DNA of 64,000 nt from Amycolatopsis sp. (GTDB lineage: Bacteria > Actinomycetota > Actinomycetes > Mycobacteriales > Pseudonocardiaceae). The notes under the pieces were generated by a model. That model was not told the origin of the DNA, searched no databases, and worked only from the letters and a program-made list of their open reading frames with translations. Positions within the stretch are counted from its first letter, which is position 1, and every line of letters starts with the position of its first letter. Position numbers and translations under genes: made by a program. Positions 51,604 to 60,382 of the stretch are shown in pieces. The stretch spans positions 1 to 64,000 of the forward strand of contig NZ_JAODNM010000116.1 in NCBI RefSeq assembly GCF_025464955.1, given 5' to 3'.

Positions 51604-52613
51604 CCGTCCAGACTCCTGTTACCGAAGACCCGGCAGAGCCCGCGCTGGCCGCACGGACCCGCCGCGAACTCATGACCGGCCTGCTCCAGCGGCAGGGCGC
51701 GGCGATCGTGCTGGTGCTCGTGGTGATCGTCGCGTGGCTGTCGTACCCGAAGTTCGGGACCGGCGACAACCTGCGCGATCTGGCGTTGCAGAGCTCGTTC
51801 CTGGCCGTGATCGCGCTCGGAATGACGTTCGTGATCATCACCGGCGGCATCGACCTGTCCGTCGGCTCGGTCTACGCGCTCGGCGGCGTGCTCGCGGCAT
51901 ACGGCTCGCAGTGGGGGTTCTTCGTCGCACTTCTGTTGCCACTGGTCGTGTGCGGCGCGATCGGGCTGATCAACGGTCTGCTCGTGGCGCGCACCGGCAT
52001 GGCGCCGTTCATCGTCACACTGGCGTCGCTGCTGTTCGCCCGCGGACTGCTGCTCGCCATCACCCACGAAGGCTCGACGACGTACAAGATCAGCGGCAAC
52101 GCGGCGTTCCTGCAAATCGGCCGCGGAACCTTCCTGGGCATCGGCTATCCGGTGTACCTCGCGCTGATCCTGTGCGCGCTCGGCGGTGTCCTTTTGCGAC
52201 AGACGCGGTTCGGTCAGTCGGTGTTCGCGACCGGCGGCTCCGAATCGTCCGCGCTGCTGATGGGCCTACCGGTGGCTCGGACCAAGGTCATGGTCTACAC
52301 CCTCAGCGGGCTGCTGGCCGGGTTCTCCGGCGCGATGACCGCCGCGTACCTGCAGTCCGGGGTCACCGTGATCGGTGTCGGCACCGAACTCGACGCCATC
52401 TCGGTGGTCGTGATCGGCGGGACGCTGCTGGTCGGTGGCGCCGGCACGGTGCTCGGCACGGTCATCGGCGTGCTGCTGCGCAACGTCATCCAGAACATCA
52501 TCAACCAGATCGGCACCCTCGACAGCAACTACCAGTCCGTGGTCAGCGGCACCTTCCTACTGGTCGTGGTGATCATCCAGCGGTCACTGGCCCGCGCCCG
52601 ACCCCGTCACTGA
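51600..52613 (+). CDS. Sugar ABC transporter permease 2
   Basis: The protein is 337 aa. It parallels its neighbour: VIALGMTFVIITGGIDLSVG near residue 70, and ATGGSESSALLMGLPVARTK. Two different permease genes imply a heterodimeric channel, as in some rhamnose/AI-2-type systems. The GTG start overlaps the previous gene by four bases. Confidence 0.92.
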   Translation: MTVQTPVTEDPAEPALAARTRRELMTGLLQRQGAAIVLVLVVIVAWLSYPKFGTGDNLRDLALQSSFLAVIALGMTFVIITGGIDLSVGSVYALGGVLAAYGSQWGFFVALLLPLVVCGAIGLINGLLVARTGMAPFIVTLASLLFARGLLLAITHEGSTTYKISGNAAFLQIGRGTFLGIGYPVYLALILCALGGVLLRQTRFGQSVFATGGSESSALLMGLPVARTKVMVYTLSGLLAGFSGAMTAAYLQSGVTVIGVGTELDAISVVVIGGTLLVGGAGTVLGTVIGVLLRNVIQNIINQIGTLDSNYQSVVSGTFLLVVVIIQRSLARARPRH

Positions 52614-52638
52614 ACCATCTAGCCTTGGGGAGTCCGCG

Positions 52639-53061
52639 ATGCTGCGTTACCCGCTCATCCATCCTGACCTGCTGACCGTGCTCGCCGAATCCGGCCACGG
52701 CAGCCGGATCCTGATCGCGGACGGCAACTACGCCCACCACACCAACACGAACTCGCTCGCCCGCGTCATCCACCTGAACCTGCGGCCGGGACTGCTGACC
52801 GTCGAACAGGTGCTGGAGTCCATTGTGGATGCCAGCCCGATCGAGTCGGCCGCGCTGATGGCGCCGGACGACGGCTCATCCTGTCCGGTCGAGACACTCT
52901 ACCGGCGGTATCTCGGCGCGGACGTCCCGATGGACTCTTTGCCACGCAAGGATTTCTACGACGCCTGCCGCAGCACGGACCTGGCAGCCACCATCGCCAC
53001 CGGCGACCAGGCCCACTACGCCAACATCCTGCTCACGATCGGTTCGCTCCCCACGGCTTAG
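52639..53061 (+). CDS. RbsD/FucU-family sugar mutarotase
   Basis: The protein is 140 aa. LRYPLIHPDLLTVLAESGHG, then ILIADGNYAHHTNTN with the catalytic His, and a late FYDACRSTDLAATIATGDQ match the family. RbsD acts on ribopyranose and FucU on L-fucose, interconverting anomers or ring forms. The sequence here looks nearer FucU than RbsD, but this cannot be settled by eye. It links the transporter to a pyranose sugar. Confidence 0.88.
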   Translation: MLRYPLIHPDLLTVLAESGHGSRILIADGNYAHHTNTNSLARVIHLNLRPGLLTVEQVLESIVDASPIESAALMAPDDGSSCPVETLYRRYLGADVPMDSLPRKDFYDACRSTDLAATIATGDQAHYANILLTIGSLPTA

Positions 53062-53081
53062 ACCCTTGGAAGGACCACTCG

Positions 53082-55691
53082 ATGCACCGCTCTCCCTCCC
53101 CCTCCCCAGAAGGTTCAGCCCCAGCACATTCAGCACTGTCGCGCAGGGATCTGCTGCGCTGGACCGGGATCGCCACCGCCGTCGCGGCCGGCACGGCCTG
53201 GTTCCCTACCGGAATCGCTTCTGCCGCAACGAGCCCGACGGCAGCAGCAACGACGTTCAGTCCGATCAGACCACCCGCGACCCCGCTGGCCGTCCGATCG
53301 CCATACCTGTCGACGTGGCTCGCGGACGACACGCTGCCCGGCTCCTGGCCCACGTTCTGGACCGGCAAAACCGCCGCGCTGTGCGGGATCGCGCGGATCG
53401 ACGGCACGCCGTACGTCTTCGCCGGCAGCCCGGCGCTGCCCGGCGGCCCCGCGTTGAGCATGATGAGCCAGACCTCGCTGCAGCTCACCGCGACACGATC
53501 GATCTACACGCTGTCGGGCGGCGGGGTCACCCTGACCGTCACGTTCTTCTCCCCCGTCGACCTCGGCAATCTGCAGCGTCAGAGCGTCCCGCTGAGCTAC
53601 GTCACCGTGCAGGCCGCCGGCGGTGACGGCAAGAGTCACACCGTCGACATCCACTTCGACGCGTCCGGCGAATGGGTCCACGGCGACAGCACCACCCCGA
53701 TCACCTGGTCGAAGTCACAGACGGCCGGGATGACGGTCCTGACCTGCCAGCCGGCCAACCCCGGGGTGCTGCAGGAGAATCGCGACCAGGCATCCTGGGG
53801 ATCACTTGTCGTCGCGGCGCCCAGCAGCGGCCTGACCTGGCAGATCGGGCAGGACACCGTCGTCCGCTCGGCATCGGCCGGGCAGGGCGCGCTCAACGGG
53901 ACGTCCGACACCGCGCAGCCGCGCGCGATCAACGACCGCTGGCCGGTGCTCGGGCTCAACCGGAACCTCGGCACGGTCGCGCCCGGCACGTCGTCGGCTG
54001 CCTTCACCGTGACACTCGGGCACGTCCGCACGCCCGCGGTGAGCTACCTCGGCACCCAGCTCAAGCCCTGGTGGACGCGCTATTGGGGCGCGCAGAACGA
54101 CATGGTCGACTGGTTCGACGCCGACTACAGCGCCGCGCTGGCTTCAGCCGTGGCGCTCGATCAGCGCGTGCACGACGACGCCGTCCGGGTGGCCGGCGGC
54201 GGCACGACCGGCGAACACTACGCGGCGGTGTGCGCACTGGCGCTGCGGCAAGCCGTCGGCGGCACCGAACTGGCCGACCGCAACGGCTCGCCGTGGGCGT
54301 TCCTCAAGGAGATCTCGTCGGACGGCAATGTGTCCACTGTGGACGTCACCTATCCGGCGTTCCCCGCGTACCTCTACCTTTCCCCGGCCTACCTGCGGCT
54401 CCTGCTCGAACCGGTGCTCGACTACGCCGAGCACGGCGGCTGGCCGGCGGCGAACAAGTTCGCCGAACACGACCTCGGCTCGAGCTACCCCAACGCGACC
54501 GGACACAACGACGGCAAAGAAGAGGACATGCCCGTCGAGGAGTCGGCGAACATGCTCATCATGGCCGCCGCGGTGATCCAACGGCTCCCGGCGGCCGACG
54601 CGCGGTCGTTCGCCACCACGCACTACCCGATGCTGCACCAGTGGGCCGAGTACCTCGTCGGCAACGCGCTCGACCCCGGCCTGCAGAACCAGACCGACGA
54701 CTTCACCGGGTTCATCGCGCACAGCGCCAACCTCGCGCTGAAGGGGATCATCGGCGTCGGCGCGATGGGCGTCATCGCCACCGCGGCCGGGAACGCCGCC
54801 GACGCGAACCACTACGCGACGGTCTCGCGCAGTTACATCAGCCAGTGGGTGAGCCTCGGGCAAGACTCGTCGGGCAAGCACCTCAAGCTCGCCTATGACG
54901 ACGACGGCTCGTGGAGCTTGAAGTACAACGGCTTTTCCGACCGGCTGCTCGGGCTAGACCTCGTCCCGACCGGGGTCGCGTCGCAGGAAGCCGCTTGGTA
55001 CCAGGCGAACTCGGGCGCCCACGGCGTCCTGCTCGATCCGCGCAACAACTACACCAAGGCCGACTGGGAGCTGTGGACGGCAGCGTGGCTCACCGACCAG
55101 CCGAACATCCGGAACACCCTCGTCGAAGGTGTCTACAGTTACGCGAACGCTTCCCCGCAACGGGTTCCGTTCTCGGACTGGTACGTCGTCGCCGACGGCA
55201 CGCAACGCGGGTTCGCGGCGCGGCCGGTGATGGGCGGCGCGTTCGCCCTGATGGTGCCAGCCGCGCCGAGCACGACGCGGTGGATGCGCATCCAGAACCA
55301 GCACTCGAACAAGGTGCTCGCGGTGTCGGGCATGTCGCTGGCGGACATCACCGAAGTCACGCAGTGGACCGACAACGGCACCGCCGACCACGTCTGGACG
55401 CTGATCGACAACGGCGGCGGCACGGTCCGGATCGCCAACCGCAACAGCGGCAAGGTCCTCGCCGTGCACGACCAGAGCCTGGTCGACGGCGCCCACGTCC
55501 AGCAATTCAAGGACAACGGGACACCCGCCCACGTCTGGCAGATCGTCGACGCCGGCGGCGGCTGGTCGAAGATCGTGAACGTCCTCAGCGGCAAGGTCCT
55601 TTCCGTGGACCAGCAGTCGCTGGCCGACGGCGCGCAGGTCACCCAGTGGACGGACAACGGCACCCCCGATCACCTCTGGCGCTTCATCTGA
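53082..55691 (+). CDS. Tat-exported DUF4965/glutaminase-A-like protein with ricin lectin domain
   Basis: The protein is 869 aa. A Tat signal (SRRDLLRWTGIATAVAAGTA) leads into DUF5127/DUF4964-type, DUF4965 and DUF1793 regions (about 60-720), including FLKEISSDGNVSTVDVTYPA, NKFAEHDLGSSYPNATGHND and EESANMLIMAAAVI, typical of this group. A C-terminal ricin-B-like lectin (about 730-869) has three QxW-type repeats. Fungal members are called glutaminase A, but the (alpha/alpha)-barrel and this operon suggest a glycosidase (inference). The gene lies between the mutarotase and GH2 genes. Confidence 0.85.
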   Translation: MHRSPSPSPEGSAPAHSALSRRDLLRWTGIATAVAAGTAWFPTGIASAATSPTAAATTFSPIRPPATPLAVRSPYLSTWLADDTLPGSWPTFWTGKTAALCGIARIDGTPYVFAGSPALPGGPALSMMSQTSLQLTATRSIYTLSGGGVTLTVTFFSPVDLGNLQRQSVPLSYVTVQAAGGDGKSHTVDIHFDASGEWVHGDSTTPITWSKSQTAGMTVLTCQPANPGVLQENRDQASWGSLVVAAPSSGLTWQIGQDTVVRSASAGQGALNGTSDTAQPRAINDRWPVLGLNRNLGTVAPGTSSAAFTVTLGHVRTPAVSYLGTQLKPWWTRYWGAQNDMVDWFDADYSAALASAVALDQRVHDDAVRVAGGGTTGEHYAAVCALALRQAVGGTELADRNGSPWAFLKEISSDGNVSTVDVTYPAFPAYLYLSPAYLRLLLEPVLDYAEHGGWPAANKFAEHDLGSSYPNATGHNDGKEEDMPVEESANMLIMAAAVIQRLPAADARSFATTHYPMLHQWAEYLVGNALDPGLQNQTDDFTGFIAHSANLALKGIIGVGAMGVIATAAGNAADANHYATVSRSYISQWVSLGQDSSGKHLKLAYDDDGSWSLKYNGFSDRLLGLDLVPTGVASQEAAWYQANSGAHGVLLDPRNNYTKADWELWTAAWLTDQPNIRNTLVEGVYSYANASPQRVPFSDWYVVADGTQRGFAARPVMGGAFALMVPAAPSTTRWMRIQNQHSNKVLAVSGMSLADITEVTQWTDNGTADHVWTLIDNGGGTVRIANRNSGKVLAVHDQSLVDGAHVQQFKDNGTPAHVWQIVDAGGGWSKIVNVLSGKVLSVDQQSLADGAQVTQWTDNGTPDHLWRFI

Positions 55692-55704
55692 GAAAGGTGT
55701 TGTG

Positions 55705-58215
55705 ATGCTTCGGAAATCCAGACGCTGGGTCTTGCTCGGCGCCGTCGTCAGTACCGCGCTGGCCGTGATCAGCGTGTCCCCCGCCAACGCTTCCCCGCAA
55801 CCGGCTTGGCACCGGCTCACCCCGCCGCTGTCGACACCGTGGACCAGCCAGGTCTCGCCGGACAACGCCCTGCCGGAGTATCCGCGTCCACAGCTGACTC
55901 GGGAGGAGTGGCAGAACCTCAACGGCGTCTGGCAGTTCGGCTCGGCCACCGCCGGGCAGGCACCGCCGATCGGCGCGAACCTCCCCGAGCGCATCCTCGT
56001 GCCTTACCCGGTCGAGTCGGCGCTGTCCGGGATCATGCGGCACGAGACACAGATGTTCTACCGGCGCACCTTCACCGTCCCACGCGACTGGAGCATCGGC
56101 CATGGGCAACGGCTGCAGCTGCACTTCCAGGCCGTGGACTGGGACGCCACTGTGTATGTCAACGGCAAGCTGGTCACGCACCACACCGGCGGCTACGACG
56201 CGTTCTCCGTCGACGTCACCGACGCACTGAAGGGCGGCGGCCCGCAGGAGATCGTGGTCGGGGTGGCCGACCCGAACGACGCCGGCACCCAGCCGCTGGG
56301 CAAGCAGCGCGCGCCGGGCAACGGCATCTTCTACACGCCGAGCTCCGGTATCTGGCAGACGGTGTGGATGGAACCGACCGCACCGGCCCACGTCGACCGG
56401 CTCGACATGACCCCGAACCTCGCCACGAACTCGCTCGCGCTGACCGTGAACGCGAGCGGTGTCAGGCCGCATCAGACCGTCGAAGCCGTTGCGTACGAAG
56501 GAAACCGCGTCGTCGGGCGTGCCACGGGGAAGGCCAACACCCCGCTCAGCCTGCCGGTGCCGCACGCGCACCTGTGGTCACCGGACGACCCGCATCTCTA
56601 CGACCTGAAGGTGCGGATCGTCGATCACGGCCGGCCGGTGGATAGCGTGGGCTCGTACTTCGGCATGCGGTCCATCAGCACCGGCAAGACGGCCGACGGC
56701 AAGACCCGCATGCTGCTCAACGGCAAGTTCGTCATGCAGGTCGGCCCGCTGGACCAGGGCTTCTGGCCGGACGGCATCTACACCGCGCCGACCGACGCGG
56801 CACTGAAGTTCGACCTGCAGCAGGAAAAGGCGCTCGGCTTCACCATGGTCCGGAAGCACATCAAGGTCGAGCCGGACCGGTGGTACTACGACGCCGACAA
56901 GCTGGGCCTGCTGGTCTGGCAGGACATGCCGGCGATGAAGACCGACTGGCCGGAGAACGCCGGGCAACCGACCGCCGCGGCGCGGACGAACTTCGAGTCC
57001 GAACTGCACCGGATGATCGACCAGCACAAGAGCTTCACCTCGATCATCAACTGGGTGCCGTTCAACGAAGGCTGGGGCGACTACGACGTCGGCCGGATCG
57101 CCGACCAGGTCAAGGCCTGGGATCCGAGTCGACTTGTCGATGCCGAAAGCGGGGTGAACTGCTGTTCGTCCGAACCGGACAGTGGGCGCGGCGACATCTT
57201 CGACGACCACACGTATACCGGACCGGGCAGCCCTTCGCCGTCGGACACCCGTGCCGCCGTGGACGGCGAGTACGGCGGGCTCGGTTTGCACACTGCCGGG
57301 CACGAGTTCGATCCGACACACAGCTTCGCGTACGAGATGGAGCCGGACAGCGCGACGTTGACCGCGCGGTACGCCGAGCTGCAGCAGCGGCTTTTGCTGG
57401 CAGAGCGGCAATGCGGGGTGTCCGCGGGGGTTTACACGCAGACCACCGACGTCGAGCAGGAGATCAACGGCTTCTACACCTACGACCGCCGGCAGCTGAA
57501 GATGGACGGCCCGACCGTGCGGAAGGCCAACCAGGCGCTGATCGCGGCGTCGGGCACCATCGCCACGCCACCGGTCATCCCGCCGGGGACGCCAGGGCTG
57601 GACGGCATCGACTCCTACGCATTCGACGAGAACCAGGGCACCACGGCCGCTGACGGCGTAGGCGCGCACCCCGCGACGCTGACCGGTGGCGCGGGGTGGA
57701 CGGCCGGGAAGTCCGGCTCGGCGTTGTCGGCCAACGGTTCCGGGCAGTTCGCCGACACCGGAGCGTCCTTGTTGGACACCACCGGGAGCTACAGCGTCGC
57801 CGCGTGGGTGAAGCTGAACAACGTCGGCGATGCGTTCCAGACGGTCCTCAGCCAGGACGGCGGCGCCAACAGCGCGTTCTTCCTGCAGTACTCCGGCGCC
57901 GACCACCGGTTCGCGTTCAGCTTCGTCGGCACGCGGGCGCTCGCGCCCACCGCGCCGGTCGCGGGCCAGTGGTACCACCTCGTCGGCGTCCGCGACGCGG
58001 CGAGCGGGCAGCTCAAGCTGTACGTCGACGGGCAGCTCGCCTCGGCGAAGCCCGCCTGCCTCGGCGGCCCGTCGACCGGGCACACCGTGATCGGCCGCGC
58101 CCAGTACGGCAGCCAGCCCGTCGACTACGTCAACGGCGCGATCGACCAGGTCCACGTCTACGACCGAGCCCTGACCGACACCGACGTCACCACCCTCTAC
58201 ACCAGCGGCAAGTAA
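55705..58215 (+). CDS. Secreted GH2-family glycosidase with C-terminal LamG domain
   Basis: The protein is 836 aa. A Sec signal (RRWVLLGAVVSTALAVI) is followed by sugar-binding, Ig-like and TIM-barrel domains of GH2 (about 40-610). The likely acid/base is Glu455 in VPFNEGWG and the nucleophile Glu522 in AVDGEYGGLG. A LamG/concanavalin-like domain fills 633-836. The GH2 specificity (beta-galactosidase, glucuronidase, mannosidase, others) cannot be read. It begins 13 bases after the DUF4965 stop with an adjacent GTG-ATG pair and ends the operon at a 20-bp hairpin. Confidence 0.88.
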   Translation: MLRKSRRWVLLGAVVSTALAVISVSPANASPQPAWHRLTPPLSTPWTSQVSPDNALPEYPRPQLTREEWQNLNGVWQFGSATAGQAPPIGANLPERILVPYPVESALSGIMRHETQMFYRRTFTVPRDWSIGHGQRLQLHFQAVDWDATVYVNGKLVTHHTGGYDAFSVDVTDALKGGGPQEIVVGVADPNDAGTQPLGKQRAPGNGIFYTPSSGIWQTVWMEPTAPAHVDRLDMTPNLATNSLALTVNASGVRPHQTVEAVAYEGNRVVGRATGKANTPLSLPVPHAHLWSPDDPHLYDLKVRIVDHGRPVDSVGSYFGMRSISTGKTADGKTRMLLNGKFVMQVGPLDQGFWPDGIYTAPTDAALKFDLQQEKALGFTMVRKHIKVEPDRWYYDADKLGLLVWQDMPAMKTDWPENAGQPTAAARTNFESELHRMIDQHKSFTSIINWVPFNEGWGDYDVGRIADQVKAWDPSRLVDAESGVNCCSSEPDSGRGDIFDDHTYTGPGSPSPSDTRAAVDGEYGGLGLHTAGHEFDPTHSFAYEMEPDSATLTARYAELQQRLLLAERQCGVSAGVYTQTTDVEQEINGFYTYDRRQLKMDGPTVRKANQALIAASGTIATPPVIPPGTPGLDGIDSYAFDENQGTTAADGVGAHPATLTGGAGWTAGKSGSALSANGSGQFADTGASLLDTTGSYSVAAWVKLNNVGDAFQTVLSQDGGANSAFFLQYSGADHRFAFSFVGTRALAPTAPVAGQWYHLVGVRDAASGQLKLYVDGQLASAKPACLGGPSTGHTVIGRAQYGSQPVDYVNGAIDQVHVYDRALTDTDVTTLYTSGK

Positions 58216-58222
58216 CGCAGTC

Positions 58223-58277
58223 GGACGTGAAGGCCACCTTCATTTACCTATCGGTAGTGAAGGTGGCCTTCACGTCC
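58223..58277. terminator. 20-bp perfect hairpin terminator
   Basis: GGACGTGAAGGCCACCTTCA and its exact complement flank a 15-base loop, between the GH2 stop and the convergent TetR stop. Confidence 0.85.
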
Positions 58278-58279
58278 CG

Positions 58280-58858
58280 TCACGCACCCAGGGCTCGGAG
58301 GAGGAGTGGGAGCAGATCGGTGGCGGCGGGGTCGGCGCGGTTGGTGAAGAAGGCGGCGCTGACCGCGGAGCCGACAACGAGGTCGACGACCGGACCGAGA
58401 TTCTCGATAGTGGGAATCTCACGTCGTTCGACCGCCCAGTCGACGATGGTCGAAAGGCGGGATTCCAGCGGCTGGATGAACACCGTGTTGAGCGCATGAC
58501 CCAGCGCGCGGTTGTGCGCGGCCTCCCCCATCAGCGCGCGGATCAGGTGGCCGCCGAGACCCGTCAACGTCGCGAGCTTGTCCCGCAGGAGAGCGTCGAG
58601 ATCGCCGCGTAGCGACCCCGTGTCCTTGGCGGGTTCGAGGTCGTACGCCCATCTCGCGGCCGTCCCGACCACCAGATCTTCCTTCGACCGCCAGCGCCGG
58701 TACAGGGTCGCCGTCGACACTCCGGCGCGCTTCGCGACCTCCGCGGTGGTCAGGCCGCCGTACCCTTTTTCCCGCAGCACGGCGACCGTGGCCTCGAGCA
58801 GGGCACGGTCTTTCCCGGAGTCCCGGTCGAACCCGGTCGGGCGGATGTCTTCAGTCAC
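58280..58858 (-). CDS. TetR-family repressor
   Basis: The protein is 192 aa. The HTH (about 20-65) reads YGGLTTAEVAKRAGVSTATL and YRRWRSKEDLV, followed by a helical ligand domain with a TetR_C-type end. It is divergent from the aldehyde dehydrogenase gene with 50 bases between starts, which should carry the operator. Control of the dehydrogenase and the following CoA-transferase is likely. Confidence 0.9.
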   Translation of the reverse strand: MTEDIRPTGFDRDSGKDRALLEATVAVLREKGYGGLTTAEVAKRAGVSTATLYRRWRSKEDLVVGTAARWAYDLEPAKDTGSLRGDLDALLRDKLATLTGLGGHLIRALMGEAAHNRALGHALNTVFIQPLESRLSTIVDWAVERREIPTIENLGPVVDLVVGSAVSAAFFTNRADPAATDLLPLLLRALGA

Positions 58859-58908
58859 ATCGGCAGTTTAGACGAAACGAAACTTTTTCGTTTTGCTATG
58901 CTCGGATC

Positions 58909-60228
58909 ATGACCACCGACACCGCGACGGACGCCGAGCAAGTCGTCTCCCGCCTCCGCGCCACCTTCAACTCCGGACGCACCAAGCCGATCTCCTGGCG
59001 CCGCGGGCAGCTCCAAGCGCTCCGCGCGATGCTGGTGGAACAGGACGAGGTCTTCCTCAAGGCACTGCACACCGACCTCAACAAGAACGCCACCGAGGCC
59101 GAACGCACCGAGGTCGCGTTCATCACCAACGAAATCGACGACACGCTGGAGAACCTCGAAGCCTGGCTGGCGCCGGAAGAGAAGTCGCTGCCCGCGTCCA
59201 TGCTGCCGGCCACGGGCAAGGTCGTCCGCGAGCCACTGGGCGTGTCGCTCGTCGTCGGTCCGTGGAACTACCCGCTGCACCTCGCGATCGCGCCGCTGGT
59301 CGGTACGATCGCGGCCGGCAACTGCGCCGTCGTCAAGCCCAGCGAGCTCGCGCCGTCGGTCTCCACGGCCATCGCCGAACTCCTCCCGCAGTACCTCGAC
59401 ACCGACGCGTACGCCGTCGTCGAAGGCGCGATCCCGGAGACCACGGCGCTCCTGGAGCAGAAGTTCGACCACATCTTCTACACCGGCAACGGCGTCGTCG
59501 GCCGCATCGTGATGACGGCCGCCGCGAAGCACCTGACGCCCGTCGCGCTCGAACTCGGCGGCAAGAGCCCCGTCGTCGTCGAGCCCGGCGTCGACCTCGC
59601 GGCCACCGCGCAGCGCATCGTGTGGGGCAAGTTCATGAACGCCGGCCAGACCTGCGTCGCGCCGGACTACATCCTCGCGATCGGCGACACCGCCAAGGAA
59701 ATCGAGCCGTACCTGGCCGCGACCGTCCGCGCGCTCTACGGCGACGACCCGGCGCAGAGCCCCAACTACGGCCGCATCATCGCCACTCGCCACTTCGACC
59801 GCCTCGCCGGCTTGCTGGACAACGGCCGCACGGTCGTCGGCGGCGAGACCGACCGCGACGCCCGCTACATCGCGCCGACCGTGCTCGCCGACGTCGACCC
59901 GGAGTCAGCGATCATGGCCGCCGAGATCTTCGGCCCGATCCTGCCGATCATCTCCGTGCCGGACGTCGACGCGGCCATCGCTTTCATCACGGCCCGCGAC
60001 AAGCCCCTCGCGCTGTACGCCTTCACGGAGTCGGACGAGACCAAGGCGCGGCTGCTCAACGAGACGTCGTCGGGCGCGTTGTCGTTCGGCATCCCGGTCG
60101 CGCACCTGACCGCGTCGGAACTGCCGTTCGGCGGGGTCGGCGAGAGCGGACTCGGGCGCTACCACGGGAAGTACTCCATCGACACCTTCAGCCACCTCAA
60201 AGGCGTCGTGGACAAGCCGATCTCCTGA
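58909..60228 (+). CDS. Aldehyde dehydrogenase, class-3/coniferyl-type
   Basis: The protein is 439 aa. Catalytic Cys249 is in GKFMNAGQTCVAPDY, and the general base Glu215 in ALELGGKSPVVVEPG. VVGPWNYPLHLAIAPLVG is the class-3 variant of the NAD(P) site. The short length and C-terminal IDTFSHLKGVV fit fatty/aromatic aldehyde dehydrogenases. Substrate unknown. It is divergent from the TetR gene. Confidence 0.92.
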   Translation: MTTDTATDAEQVVSRLRATFNSGRTKPISWRRGQLQALRAMLVEQDEVFLKALHTDLNKNATEAERTEVAFITNEIDDTLENLEAWLAPEEKSLPASMLPATGKVVREPLGVSLVVGPWNYPLHLAIAPLVGTIAAGNCAVVKPSELAPSVSTAIAELLPQYLDTDAYAVVEGAIPETTALLEQKFDHIFYTGNGVVGRIVMTAAAKHLTPVALELGGKSPVVVEPGVDLAATAQRIVWGKFMNAGQTCVAPDYILAIGDTAKEIEPYLAATVRALYGDDPAQSPNYGRIIATRHFDRLAGLLDNGRTVVGGETDRDARYIAPTVLADVDPESAIMAAEIFGPILPIISVPDVDAAIAFITARDKPLALYAFTESDETKARLLNETSSGALSFGIPVAHLTASELPFGGVGESGLGRYHGKYSIDTFSHLKGVVDKPIS

Positions 60229-60240
60229 CGTCACGTTCAC

Positions 60241-60299
60241 GGACCCCTCGGGGCCACCCCCGTGGCGTTCAAAGCCACAGGGGTGGCCCTGAGGGACCT
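60241..60299. repeat. Imperfect palindrome after the aldehyde dehydrogenase gene
   Basis: GGACCCCTCGGGGCCACCCC and its near-complement (GGGGTGGCCCTGAGGGACC) form a long stem of about 25 bp. It probably terminates the dehydrogenase transcript, leaving the CoA-transferase with its own promoter. Confidence 0.75.
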
Positions 60300-60382
60300 T
60301 TGGTGACCCCTCGATCGTCCTGCAGCAAGATCACTGTTCCGTACACTGGGGGCCGAAGATCCGAGCAGGCAGGAGGCGCGTG

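Noticed and set aside
53082..55691. Glutaminase as the firm function of the DUF4965 protein
   Set aside because: The name derives from fungal relatives; the operon and lectin domain point to carbohydrate work, so only the family is stated.
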